Assembly: GCA_050084515.1 (NCBI GenBank)
Contig: CM114273.1
Coordinates: forward strand, 33,170,001-33,234,000
DNA: 64,000 bases
DNA from: Blasia pusilla
Taxonomy: Eukaryota > Marchantiophyta > Marchantiopsida > Blasiales
Direction of reading: 5' to 3'
Under the pieces are notes generated by a model. It worked only from the letters and a program-made list of their open reading frames with translations. It was not told where the DNA came from and made no database searches. Shown piece after piece: positions 34,170 through 45,214 of the stretch. The first letter of the stretch is position 1. Every line of letters starts with the position of its first letter. Both the position numbers and the translations under genes were made by a program.

Positions 34170-34800
34170 GTTGACTAAGGAGCTTCGACCGAGTTGCCAC
34201 CACATAGGGCGGTTGATCATAAGATTGAGGTGATACCGGGATCTCAACCACCTTCAAAGGCACCATATAGGTTGAATCAAGAGGAACTTGCTGAGTTGAA
34301 GAAGAAAGTTGGGTGAACTCCTAGAGAGGGTTACATCCGAGCGAGCAAGTCACCTTATGGGGCGCCCGTCCTCTTTGTCAAGAAGAAGGATGGGAAGTTG
34401 AGACTCTGTGTTGATTATCGGGCGCTGAATAAAGTGACGGTAAGGGAATAACTATCTCTACGAGGATGGATGACCTCTTTGATCGATGGTCGGGTGCCAA
34501 GTATTTCAGCCGGATTGACCTGAAATCAGGATATTATCGATTCGGATTGCCGAAGCGGATTTAGAGAAGACCGCTGTCAGGGACGAGATACGGTTCTTTC
34601 GGTCTTTGTAATGCGCCCCGAGCGTTTACCACTTTGATGAACTCCATCTTTCACAAGGAGCGGATGAGTTTGTGATCATCTATATAGATGACATACTCAT
34701 CTATTCAGAAAACACTAGAGGAGCACGCTCGACATTTGAAGACGGTGTTTGAGAAACTTAGGCGCTAACAAGTCGTATGCGAATGCGGATAAGAGTGAGT
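34170..34800 (+). pseudogene. Chromovirus reverse transcriptase
   Basis: Across several frames the typical blocks follow: [48 protein letters not shown], a FSRIDLKSGY-type block, FGLCNAPRAFT and the catalytic IIYIDDILIYS (about 34675-34705). The motifs are intact but frame changes occur about every 100 bases. Confidence 0.85.
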
Positions 34801-36500
34801 TCGGTTTGACGAAGATCAAGTTCTTGGGGCATGTGGTCGGTGCGGATGGAGTGAGTCCAAACATGGAAAAGGTGAGCGTGATTGCGAATGGGAACCGCCT
34901 TCCACGGTGAAGGGATGAGAAGGTTCATGAGTGTCGATTTTACCGGACATACGTGAAGAATTTTCGGGCATAGTGAAACCTCTCACGGATTGGACCGCAA
35001 AGTTTGCCAATACTACATGGACGAGGAAGTGGATAAAGTGTTCAATCGAGTCAAAGAGATCCTCTCGCAGAACCGATTCAAAGCGCGGAGTTTGAACAAC
35101 CGTTCGAGGTGCACACGGATGCTAGTGATTTCGCGATTGCAGGAATGTTGGTGCAAAAAGGAGACCAGAGCATACGAAAGCAAGAAGCTGACCGACACCG
35201 AAAGGAGATGGCCTACTCATGAGAAAGAGTTGTTTTGCGGTGGTTCATTGCTTGAGGAAGTGGCGTCACTATTTGGGACTTCACAGACTCAGTATTCACC
35301 GATAACATATCGCTCAAGTATTTTGAGACCAGGATCGCGTGGCGCCAAAACAACTTTGGTGGCATGATACCTTGGCGTTGATGAATGTGGAGCTAATCCA
35401 CAAGCCGGGAAAGACAATGTCATTCCGGATCGTTAAGTCGCAGGATGAACACATGCCATCGACGACACAAGTGTTGAGAGCAATGTTCCTAATGAAACAG
35501 ACTGAAAGAAGGATTCGTGAAGGATACATGAAGGATGAGCAAGCTTAGGAGTACCTTGGGAAGTTAAAGCGGGGCGAAGGTGGCCAATCTGAGTTTGAGA
35601 CACGGCTTGCTCGAGGTTTAAGCGGAGAAGAGCAGATCTATGTAGGCCAAGGCAAGCTACGGACCAAGGTGTTTGTGGAATGTCATGATGGACCTTTGGC
35701 GGGACACAAAGGGAGAAATCCACTCTTGGTGTTTTGTCTAAGAGGTTCTTCTGGCCCAACATGAAGGAAGATGTTGCTCAATATGTGAAAACATGCGTGA
35801 CTCGCCAAAGCGAACGCGTGTCTTATGCGAAGAAACAAGGTTTACTTCATCCTTTTCCAATCCCGGAGGGACCCTTGCAAAGCATTAGCATGGATTTCAT
35901 TACGAGTCTTCGAATCCGAGGGATACAACGCTATACTTGTGATAGTTGATCGGTTTAGCAAGTTGGGGAGGTTTGTGCCGACGAGAGAGTGCGACGGCCT
36001 CACGCGACTTCGACTATTCCTGGATGGTTGGTGGCGTGCGCACGGATTGCCTAGGAGCATTGTGTCCGATCGGGATCCGAAGTTTACCAAAGTGCCTTTT
36101 GGAAACATCTATTCGGGAGGTTCCGGACCAAACTCGGCTTTAGTACGGCCTTCCATCCTCAAACGGATAGGCAAACGGAAAAAAGTAAACTCGTCGTAAA
36201 CCAATACTTACAGAATTACGTGAGTGCGGACCAAAGAGATTGGGCCAAGTGGTTAAGTATGGTGAGTATTGTTACAACTCGACTAAGCATTCGCAACGGA
36301 GAATCTCCGCTTTTCTTGGCGTATCAAAGAGAACCAGAAGGGCCTCTTGACTTAGCTCTTTCGAAGGGCAATACATCGACACACACTCGTCAAGCAACGG
36401 AGGAATGTTTGTTAGTGGAAATGCAGAACGACAAGAGCGGCGAGAGAAAGTCTCGCCAAGGCTCAACTAAGGTACGTAAAGCATGCTAACAAAAGTCGGC
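34801..36500 (+). pseudogene. Chromovirus RNase H and integrase
   Basis: RNase H remnants cover about 34990-35450 (HTDASDFAI-like, then the STTQVLRAMF linker). Integrase has a zinc region at about 35690-35815 (RFFWPNMKEDVAQYVKTC) and a core with MDFITSL and VDRFSKLGRFVPT. SIVSDRDPKFT follows at about 36055. The N-terminal His and several frames are disrupted. Confidence 0.8.
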
Positions 36501-36892
36501 GCCATGTGAGTTTCCAAGTTGGGGAACAAGTGTGGTTGAGTGTTAAGAATCTCACTCTTCCGAAAGAATTGTTCAAAATTGTCACCAAGTATTTGGACCG
36601 TATGTGATCAAGGCAAGGCCGTTTGAGGATGTGTACATGTTGGAGCGCCAAACGAGTTCAAGATTCACCCGACTTTCCATGTGTCATTATTGAAGAAGTA
36701 TCTTCAAGACAATGTGCGTCCGGAGCGAAGGAGGATGTTGAGACCACAACCGGTCATCGAAATGAGGAACCGAGTTCGAGGTTGAGACTATTGCGTTGCG
36801 TTCCAGACGTAGGGGCCACCAAATACGAGTACTTGGTCAAGTGGAAAGGCTATCATGTGAAAGAGGCGACTTGGATTTGGAGGCGGATCTAG
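36501..36892 (+). pseudogene. Chromovirus integrase C-terminus with chromodomain
   Basis: The frame ending at 36892 contains VGATKYEYLVKWKGYHVKEA followed by TWI, the core of a chromodomain. This fold directs chromovirus integration by binding methylated histone H3. It is the contrast to the PHD finger of E1, E2 and M. A stop follows WRRI. Confidence 0.85.
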
Positions 36893-37640
36893 AACATGCG
36901 CAAGAAGCATTGCGTGACTTGAGATGGATGCAAGAAAGGCACGTGCGTTAGTACATGGTGAAGCAATGGACATAACTTGTGACCGGAAATCTTGGGCGAT
37001 AACCCGTTGTAACTAGAAAGGTTTAGTTGTTGCAATAAAGAAGACATGGATTTGGAGATTCGATGCTTGTATTGTAATTTTGAGTTTGGTTTGTGCAAGG
37101 CAATGAGTAGTTCTTCATATGCTTAGGATGTAAGTCAAGGAGACCAAACAATGAGTATTTGAGGTGAGAGCTTGTATTCGGAGATAAGGCATCTAGATCA
37201 GGACCAAGTGTTGAAGTACTAGCATTTGGGCTCGCCTAACGTCGGGGGGGGCAGATGAGTCTGTCTTGGGGTTTGTGGTGATCTCATTCATGTTTCATGA
37301 CTGAACTTAGTGACGCGCCTAGGTGGAATACAGGTGACCCAAAAGTAATGAGTTGGCTAGGTAGACAAAGCGGTTGTTTACAAATAGTGAGTGAAGTGTT
37401 GGGTTGACTTAGTGAGCTTATTTTGATAGTTAGATTAGTTTGGCATAACTAGTCTAGGCTCATCGAAAGCGAAGCTAATAAGTCTAAGTCTTTAAGCGAC
37501 AAACCTAAGACTTAAGCCAAAAAGAGGAATTGCGGGTTAGCTACCAGAACGCGATTCTGTGTTAAGGGGTCGGCTTCCCAGAACTTAACATCAATAAGGT
37601 TTGCGTTGATGAGGATATCAACCTTCTAAGGAGGGGTGAG
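36893..37640 (+). other. Chromovirus 3' untranslated region and polypurine tract
   Basis: About 740 bp without coding follows the chromodomain. The purine-rich AAGGAGGGGTGAG (37628-37640) directly precedes the 3' LTR and is the likely plus-strand primer. Confidence 0.75.
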
Positions 37641-38662
37641 TGTCGCGACCCTCATAACCAAACAACACCAAATACGCGCCAAGCGAAACATCAGAACTCA
37701 AAGGAACTCACGCCGCGAGGTTTGCGCTTTGGAGAGGCGTTTGGTAGAGTCTCTTGGAAAAGTCTAAGAGACGAAACGCGGAATAGAGTTGTGCGTTTCA
37801 TGCGTTAGTGGTCGCGACCAGGAAACCTAGACCAAACGCGAGCCGAGACTTGAGATGAGTTGAGTCTTGGAGGTTGGTTGCCAAAGAGGTGAGAACCAGT
37901 TTGGAACATGACTAGCGTTTGGGAGAATCTGACTGTGTTTAGGACCATAACGTTGAGCTCCGATATGCGTTCGAGACAAATAAGGGCGCGTTGGAAAGCT
38001 GATCTTGAGACGCTTCCAACGCACCAAAGATCTCAGCAAACGCATAAGTACAGGCTGAGATATTGGCCGAAAACGATTCAGAGAGCAATCGGGTTGAGGG
38101 CCAATTGAGGGGCCCGGTGTCTTTCCCCTAAATGTAGGGGGCCCCGGAGATCCCCAGAAGTACTAGTAAGGGGAGTACCTTCTCTGAGATGTCTCGGAAA
38201 CGAAACCCCACTTTGGGCGCCAAACGGCGTTTGAGGCACGGATGAAACGGGAGTTTGGCGCGAAACCCAAACCCAAACCTGATCCAAGGGAGTGGACTTT
38301 GTACGCCACACTTGATTCCAACCCGAGATTCGCGCCGTGCGAGTCTTGGTGAGGAACTCATTGGATGTTCATCGGAGATTGGAACCGCTAGCGCGAAACG
38401 CCGCTTTCGAGTTCCTGAACCGACAGAAAGTCATGTCCCAAGTCTTTCGAGACTTGCCCGTGTTGGAAACCGCGAAACTAGGAAGGTTGAGCTTGAAGAG
38501 AGAGTCGAGGCGAGAACTCGGAAAGTAATCCCGCTGATTGATCCAAGACCCGACTAACCGAAGTGCGTGTTTGGATGCAGATCAGCGTTGAGAGCGTGAC
38601 CTACTGAACGCACGCTTCCGCAACAAACAAGATTAACGTTCAAGGAGAGTAGGCGCACGACA
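37641..38662 (+). repeat. Chromovirus 3' LTR
   Basis: It pairs with 31336-32346 and ends CGCACGACA before the CGCCA duplication. It has extra single bases relative to the 5' LTR at many places after about 38115. Confidence 0.92.
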
Positions 38663-38667
38663 CGCCA

Positions 38668-39600
38668 GGTGTTTTAGTTTACACCTTGAGTTACGTCTGG
38701 ACCGAGGGCCAGCGAGGGCACCAGAGCGAGAAGCAGGTCCAGGTAGGCCTAGAGATCGTGCATCAGGTGGTCCCGTTGGGGGACGAGGAGCTGGAGTTGC
38801 CAAACATGATGGTGGAGCTGCATATGGAGGAGATAGAGTCCCACCACCTAGACGTGTCGAGGGAGACGCTGGGTGTGAGGCTAGGATGGCTACTCAGATA
38901 CAACAGCTACATGAGCAGATTGCTGCTATGGCGTTGAGATTACCGGATGCCGGATCCATGGCATCGACATCATATGGAGTAACCAATGATATGGAGAATC
39001 ATGGTTGGACGTGCAAGGTTGCCCGATGGAGGCCGCCATAGTTGTGACGCGTGGAGCAGCCGCAGAGTTGGATCCACAACGAGGGGAAGCCAGGAAAAAA
39101 ACCAGGCTTCCTCAATCTTTCACGTTGTCCGAGGCGATGAGGACCCCATCAATGGGTCCTGATCAAAGTTCTTGGAGAGTTGTTGATGTTGTTGGTGTGT
39201 AGGCACGGAGGACAATGGGAGGAGCAAGTGCGACGACTCCTATTGTTGATGCTCATGAGGAGCATGTGTTGAGCACGTTGTTGGGGGCGGCCACTGTTGT
39301 GTACCGCGCTCCTTTATTTTCTGCTTCCGATGTTATGACGTTGGGAGGTATGCCCGCCAAGGTTTTCTGGCTAGCCGCTACGCTATGTGAGCGTGGAGTT
39401 GGAGTTCTTGCATCACGTTCAGAGGTGATTGTAGAGGAGGTGATGGACCTGCCCTTGGAGCGGATGCACGGGCCGTCCACGTCAGATTCATGGCAGGTTG
39501 CGGCTGCTAGGATGGCCAAGATGCCTGCTAGACCCGCCATAGAGCGTGCCATGGCTTCTCCTCTTGTTGTTTTGTTGGATAACCGAGGAGAGGTCTTCTA
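38668..39600 (+). pseudogene. E2 nucleocapsid tail and linker, resumed
   Basis: This resumes after the chromovirus at the sequence matching E1 7275 onward (VLVYTLSYVWTEGQRGHQSE in one frame). The linker LDPQRGEARKKTRLPQSFTL and the open 39215-39601 stretch (SATTPIVDAHEEHV, then LCERGVGVLASRSEV) follow. This is part of the Gag-Pol polyprotein with frame breaks. Confidence 0.75.
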
Positions 39601-39604
39601 GTTT

Positions 39605-40000
39605 GTGAGTCCAAGAGGTAGAGCTTTTAGTCCACAGTGCGTCTTGTTGGATTCAGGAGCGCAACCCCTGATGTTGGAGAAAGCGTCATTTAGAGGATTG
39701 GGCTTGACGGGCCGATGTGGAGCGTTGTCATTGTGGATACATACATCCTTGGGTGGAGTGAGTACCACACAGTACATCACCCAACATGAGATCATGGTGA
39801 GGATTCGCCCACGATATCCTACAGATGAGTCCGTGGTGCAAGCCAAGGCGATAGTGACTGATGCAGAGTCCTACGACGTCTTGGTTGGTGGAGCAGTGTT
39901 ATATCCAATGGGTTTTTCCCTCGATTACTGGGAGGAGTCAGCGTTCTACAGACCAGGATGGCACTTAGGTGATGGGCACCTTAGCTCATTACCCGTTTGA
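39605..40000 (+). pseudogene. E2 aspartic protease
   Basis: This open stretch holds CVLLDSGAQPLMLEKASF, the Asp-Ser-Gly-Ala active site, followed by TSLGGVSTTQYITQHEIM. After that come AESYDVLVGGAVLYPMG and FSLDYWEESA. E2 keeps the DSG form that is DFG in M. It lies between the knuckle/linker and the methyltransferase and would process the polyprotein. Confidence 0.78.
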
Positions 40001-40319
40001 TTCACAGGTGTCGTGATCGAGCGACAACCAGGAGAGATGGCGACCTTAACAACATTTAGCAGTGTCATCACTTGGCCTAGTGATTTGATTGAGGGAAATG
40101 TCCATGTAGAGGATACTCCTATTCCTTACATTTCTATGGAGAGGAGTGTCATGATAGCCGCATTAGTCCGTGGAGGAGAGATACATGCCAATTTGGGGCT
40201 CGACTGAGGAGCTTTGACGCTTAGCCAGTGAGCATGTGCAGACCGCGTGGAGTGAGACGTTTGCACTAGAGTGTGACAGGTCAAAAGAACCCCAGGTAGG
40301 CAAGAGTGCTGCTATGATC

Positions 40320-41340
40320 CCTTTGGACACCACCCCGATTGTATGGTGCATCCCAGAGGAGGGTATTTGGGTGTTGGATCTCTTTGGAGGGATCAACACT
40401 CGATTAGTTGTTGTTTTGCATATTGGAGTGCGCGTGCAGTAGTACTAGTATCTGGAGATTGATGATGTTGCGAGGCAGGCTTCACTTCACCATGTGGCGC
40501 AATTACGCCTCCATTTTCTTGACTTGTTGTCTGCATCCACCATTCAATGTTACCAGAGTTCCCTACCGAGGGACATTTCATTGTTGGGGGCGTAGGACTT
40601 GGAGCATGTAGGGACCATATACTTGGTCATTTCTGGTTGGCCATGTCAGGGCCAATCGAGTGCTGGACGGGGTAGCGGATTAGCTGACTCTCGGTCTAGG
40701 TCATTTTGGGAGATGATGTGGATCTTGTGACACTTGGAGGAGCATCAGTCTCGTCCTCCAACATACATTGTGGAGAGTATACCAATTTTGGGCGATTTGA
40801 GGTCCCATGTGGTGACAAGTGTACATCAAGTGCGTGCATGGATCAGCCCAAAAATTTTGTTGGATGTGGCGAATGTGGGTTCATGAGCACATCACTTGCA
40901 TTTTTGGTGGACCAACTTGGTACCACACAAGGTGTTGCGGAGGGCATGTGCGAGAGTGGAGCGCCCCTGCAATTTTTTGGTGGATTCTATATTGGATCTG
41001 GGCCGTCAATCACAGGCAGTGAGGCTAGATGATCGACCGATGTTGAATGTGGTCAATAGGATTGGCAGGCCACGGGAAGCCTTTCCCACATTAGTGAGTT
41101 TTCCCGCTTCCTATGCATTCAAGGAGGGCGGACCTGGCTTGGTTTGGGATGACCACGTACATAGGTTGGTGGAGCCCAACGTGAATGAGCGAGAGCGAGC
41201 GATGGGATTCCCCACAGGAGTGACAACAATATCGTCACTATCAGAGGCATCACGACGTCATGTCTTCGGTCAGGCGATGGACCTGAACTGCTTGACATGG
41301 ACTTTTAGCTTAGGAGTAGTTGAGCAACTTCATTTGAGGA
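40320..41340 (+). pseudogene. E2 C5-cytosine methyltransferase domain
   Basis: Motif I is WVLDLFGGI (about 40366-40392). Motif IV is LVISGWPCQGQS, with the catalytic Cys codon at 40644-40646, followed in another frame by GLADSRS and FWEM as in DNMT-type enzymes. The ENV site reads VESIP. The C-terminal open frame (40896-41348) has WWTNLVPHKVLRRA, GGPGLVWDDHVHRLVEPN, ERAMGFPTGVT and FGQAMDLNCL. The catalytic Cys is kept but the ENV Asn is lost, and frames are broken at about 40440-40560 and 40700-40900. Confidence 0.85.
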
Positions 41341-41624
41341 TGCGATAGATCACAGAAGTTGCGTTGGTGAGCCCCATGCCTACCAAGATGGTTGAGCCAG
41401 TGGCTGGGGGCGAGACTCGAGGAAATCGACACAGCAAAGATGATCGGGAGAGACACCCTTGGACTTCTTGGGATGTTTTGCAGGTACACCAAGAGATGGT
41501 AGCCACAACATCGAGCGTGGATCCGGATATTCTATATGGAGATCCGATTTTTCAGTTGGCTGTAGGGGAGTAGTCAAGTTTTGTTGTCCAAGACGGGGTT
41601 GCATCATAGCAACCACCGGAACCC

Positions 41625-42115
41625 GTGCCGGTGAGTCCTACCGTAGTCATAATGGAGACTTGGGAGCCAGATATGGGCCCTAAGTTTACAGGAGGAGAGC
41701 GGTGCTGGATACACAAGTTCCTTAGGAGTTATAGGAGTTTTTTTGCATTGAGTATGCATGATTTGGATACACTGAAGGATCCAGGGATCCGCATTGAGTT
41801 GTTGAGTGACACGCCAATCTTTCGACGATCCTACAGGTACAGTGGCATGGAGAGGGCTTTGATTCAGAGTAGGAGCTAGGACTTGGTTGGCGTAGGGCAA
41901 GTGGAGATGTCGCATGGAGAGTATGCATCTGCCACTATAATGCTCGGCAAGAAGGATGTGCATGGCAACTGGACAGATAGGCGGATGTGTGGAGATTACC
42001 GACCTATCAATTGGCATATGAAGTCTGATAGGTATGCCATGCTCACTCTTGAGGAGATCTTTGATGCTATTGGGCATGCAAAGGTCTTCAGTTTGTTAGA
42101 TCTTTGAGTAGGATA
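41625..42115 (+). pseudogene. E2 reverse transcriptase, palm deleted
   Basis: The fingers region is present (METWEPDMGPKFTGGE, MLGKKDVHGNWTDRRMCGDY, LEEIFDAIGHAKVFSLLDL). The sequence then passes at about 42150 directly into RNase H. The roughly 0.6 kb that in E1 carries the PFGLKN block, YIDD and thumb is absent. Reverse transcription by this copy is impossible. Confidence 0.85.
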
Positions 42116-42149
42116 CCACCAGCTGCCTATCAGATTAGAGGACAGGCAG

Positions 42150-42545
42150 AAGATTGGGATGAGTAGGAGAGAGCATTTATGATGCTTAAGGACAGATTGA
42201 CGTCCGTGCCCATATTGAGGAGACCGATCAGGGGGCGTCATTTCCAATTGCATATCGATTGGATCATGTTGGGGCTTGGAGCCGTGCTCACCCAACATGA
42301 CGATGATGGTAGAGAGTTCGTGGTGGCTTATGCTAGTCACTTGAACAACGCTGCAGAGGCAAAGTATAGCTCGTATGAGGGTGAGTGCTTGGCTGCAATG
42401 TGGGCTGTCGCACATTTCAGATGTTATCTATTCGGTAATCCCTTTACCATCATTAGTGATCATCACCCACTTAAGTGGTTGATGGAGTCCGACAAGCTTA
42501 CAGGGACGCTTGCAAGGTAGGCTCTTTTGTTGCAAGAGTATGATC
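42150..42545 (+). pseudogene. E2 RNase H
   Basis: It begins at the LLKDRLTS-equivalent (MMLKDRLTSVPILRRPIRG), followed by LGAVLTQHDDDGREFVVAYA, YSSYEGECLAAMWAVAHFRC and SDHHPLKWLMESDKLTG. It is open from 42179 to 42520. At 42555-42655 a short segment (about 26 bp, GATGCAGATTGTTTGAT core) is present three times. Confidence 0.83.
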
Positions 42546-42839
42546 TAGGTGGTGCATAGACTTGGGACGCTCAACCAGGATGCAGATTGTTTGATCTAGG
42601 ATGCAGATTGTTTGATCCAAGATTGCTCAACCAGGATGCAGATTGTTTGATGCCCGAGTCAACGAGATGCGATTGGAGCTTTTTGGCATGGTGAGAGTGA
42701 TGAGGAGTTGGTGCCAAGATGGCATGCGTCAACCTATTTGGGCTTGTTGGCTATGGAGAGCCAGATGTCTGAGACTTCGATGGCGAGATCTGATGGAGAG
42801 TCCTTAGATCTAGAGGCCAGTCAGGAGATGACACGTGGC

Positions 42840-44130
42840 TGAGACATTCACAACGATGGAGTGGTCTTGGAGTACTTGCGTATTGGCAGCGTTGCGAGCA
42901 CAATGGGTGCTAGAGAGCGAGATCGGATGCTACAGCAAGCCAGACGGTTCTGGTGGGAGGGCACACATGTGTTGTGAGTCTGGGAGGATGGTAGAGTGCG
43001 TGTAGTGCCTCATCCTTCGCAGAGAGCATGTTTGGTGCGTCATGCCCACAAGGAGTTGGGTCATTTTGGAGTGAAGCGGACGTACAACTTGCCTGCAAAT
43101 TCAGTATTAGTGGCGAGGCATGCAGACTGACGTTCAACAATTTGTTGCTAGATGCATGGTGTGTGATCGAGTCTGAGCATTGTTCAATGCTCTGACTCCA
43201 CAGTTGCATCCGCTTCCGATCATGGGTTTAGGTTATAGATTGAGTTTGGATTTTGCAGGACCTTTACCTTTGACAGAGCGCCATAGTCGTTATGTGTTGG
43301 TGATGGTCGAGCACTTCTCAAAGTGGATAGAGTTGGTTGCATTGCCTGACAAAGCGAGTGAGGGAGTAGCATATGCCTTCCTAGATCGAGTGCCGAGTCA
43401 TTACGGCGCACGAGCTGAGGTGTTGACACACTAGGATACAAAGTTCTGCGGGGAGTTTCAGGCCTTGTGTGATCAGACACTGATCGACCACCGCACTACT
43501 TTGCGAGATCATCCTGAGGCGGATGGACTAGCGGAGCGGGTTGTGCAGACGATGAAGAGAGGAGTATGCAAGTATGGCTTGCAGAGAGGTTATCAAGGAG
43601 ATTGGGACCTTCAGTTTCCGTGGTTGGCGATGGGATACAGATTCAGCAGGCATGCATCCTTAGCGTCTTTCTGACCGTACTTGTTGCTTTATGGCCGAGA
43701 ACCAGATTTACCTGCGGCCATTTGTCAAGATGTTGGTGAGGTGTTGAACCTTGATGACCCTGATGTATAGATGCGAGCATGTTCTTAAAGGGCTGAATTG
43801 TTTCGGAGAGTGATGCCCATGGCGTTTGATAACTTGGCAATTGCGTAACATTGGGATACGTTGAGATATACGACTATTTGGGGAGGTGGTTATCGACCTA
43901 CTATCCGGAGGTTTCATTATGGAGACTATGTCTAGTGGCAGCAGAAGGCACCCACAAGGTTGGATGTGAGTGCAGGGCCCACCATCTTGAGAGTGGATGA
44001 GGTTTTTCCATCCGGTGTTCTCTTATTACAGGGACGCGATGGTATGGTTTGGAAGGACGATGTGCGTAACTGCGCGCCACGTCATCTTCCAAAAATTGAC
44101 GGTATAGTTGATCCGAGCTTAGCGATAGTT
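42840..44130 (+). pseudogene. E2 DDE integrase
   Basis: The zinc region is at about 43020-43170 (HAHKELGHFGVKRT, CMVCDRV). The core is open from 43180: LPIMGLGYRLSLDFAGPLPL, then RYVLVMVEHFSKWIELVALP. PEADGLAERVVQTMKRG (about 43515) supplies the Glu. The C-terminal WKDDVRNCAPRHLPKIDG precedes the PHD finger. Several stops interrupt it. Confidence 0.83.
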
Positions 44131-44144
44131 CTATAGGCTTGCTG

Positions 44145-44285
44145 TGTATGTTGTGTGGTTCTCCCGGTGGTGCATCCACTATGCTAGTCTGTGATGGGTG
44201 TTCGAGAGGATGGCATATGGCATGTTTGACGCCTTTTCTCACTAGGGTTTCTCACGGACGATGGATGTGTCCCAGATGTACATAG
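44145..44285 (+). CDS. E2 PHD finger, intact, end of the polyprotein
   Basis: This is an uninterrupted 46-codon stretch ending in TAG at 44283-44285. The pattern is CMLC, an eleven-residue gap, CDGC, then GWH, then MACL, then RWMCPRCT. This is a full C4HC3 PHD finger with the conserved Trp before the last Cys pair. It follows the integrase tail and ends the polyprotein; it is not a separate gene and has no start of its own. PHD fingers read the H3 tail (K4 methylated or unmodified), so a role in target choice is a reasonable guess. Confidence 0.85.
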   Translation, partial: CMLCGSPGGASTMLVCDGCSRGWHMACLTPFLTRVSHGRWMCPRCT

Positions 44286-44449
44286 AGTAGGTAGTTCTAC
44301 ATTCCGACTTGTGTCTGAAATATGGATGACAAGAAGGCGACTAACGATGGGGCCACATGAGCACTCGGCCTTCTTGCTCTTAGCGTCCGAGAGATGTATG
44401 TCATGGTAGGTAGGGATAGATGGCTATTTGGAGTTAGAGGGACCTAACC

Positions 44450-45214
44450 ACCAGGTAGGGGGGCGATTGGAAATATTTTGGTACTTCTTGTCTCGTTGTT
44501 TGGATGCCATGAGTTAGCATGGGATCGTGCATGTTTGTGTGTGTGTTCATTGACAACGATGTATGTTGTATAGTGATGTGTATACGCACGACAACTATCA
44601 TGTCTTTTAGGATATATCGGTGAGATATAATAGAGCGCCTTCGTGAGTAGTGGAGGACATGCTCAGTAGGTCGAGGATGACCTGTTGAGGCCCCCGAGAA
44701 ACCTGAGAGAGCAGGTTTCCCCTTTGTTTCGGCTCATTTGGAGCCATATTGAGGAACTTACTATTTTAGGTAAGTACCATTTTGAATATATGATCAACTT
44801 TCAATTTTTGGTAAGTGGCCCTTCACCTCCTACATCAGGTCAAGAGGCAAGGAGGTGACTTGGGAGCATAGGTTACCATGGAGAGAGCTTGAGAGCTCAT
44901 TCTCTTTTTGTTGAACATCTTGGCACGAGGCGACGGAGCTATGGTCCCTTGCCTAAACCCTAAACCCTAAACCCTAAACCCAAGCCTCTCATTAGGAGAG
45001 TGGGTTTGGTTTGACATTGAGAGAGACATGTGAGAGTGCACGCATGTGAGAGCTATGGTGTTGTGAGAGAGATTGGATCTTATTTTATTGGAGATATTTT
45101 GGTACTTCTTGTCTCGTTGTTTGGATGCCATGAGTTAGCATGGGATCGTGCGTGTTTGTGGGTGTGTTTGGTGACAGCGATGTATGTTGTGTAGCGATGT
45201 GTATGCGCACGACA
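44450..45214 (+). repeat. E2 3' end: polypurine tract, B1, A2, B2
   Basis: The polypurine tract GGTAGGGGGGCGA (44454-44466) precedes B1 (44467-44593), A2 (44596-45087, starting TATCATGTC in place of TGTCA) and B2 (45088-45214). The layout is identical to E1. A2 carries a short telomeric repeat insert at 44952-44981. Confidence 0.85.
44952..44981. repeat. Interstitial plant telomere repeat (CCCTAAA)4
   Basis: Four tandem telomere units replace about a dozen bases (CCTTGTGAGTGTAA in sibling copies) inside A2 of E2. A1 of E2, both A copies of E1, and the solo unit lack it. It looks like a fill-in at a repaired break. Confidence 0.85.

Larger units (their letters stand above)
31336..38662 (+). 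mobile_element. Chromovirus-type Ty3/gypsy LTR retrotransposon nested in E2
   Basis: This 7.3-kb element has 1.0-kb LTRs, a tRNA-Met-like primer site, Gag, CCHC knuckle, DTGA protease, RT, RNase H, integrase, a C-terminal chromodomain and a polypurine tract. Target duplication CGCCA occurs at 31331-31335 and 38663-38667. The chromodomain places it with plant chromoviruses. Unlike E1, E2 and M, it has ordinary LTRs and no methyltransferase. Coding is broken by many single-base indels. Confidence 0.93.
18414..45214 (+). mobile_element. E2: second methyltransferase-bearing retroelement, split by two nested insertions
   Basis: E2 is the same family as E1. It occupies 18414-19265, 28838-31335 and 38668-45214, about 10 kb without the inserts (M and the chromovirus). 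It has the same A1-internal-B1-A2-B2 ends. Inserted into MU1, its flanks are CCCAAATGAA on the left and AAATCATGCG on the right. The intact MU2 sequence reads CCCAAATGAATCTTGCG, which fits a short duplication with later base changes. The RT palm region is deleted, so it cannot be autonomous. Confidence 0.85.
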
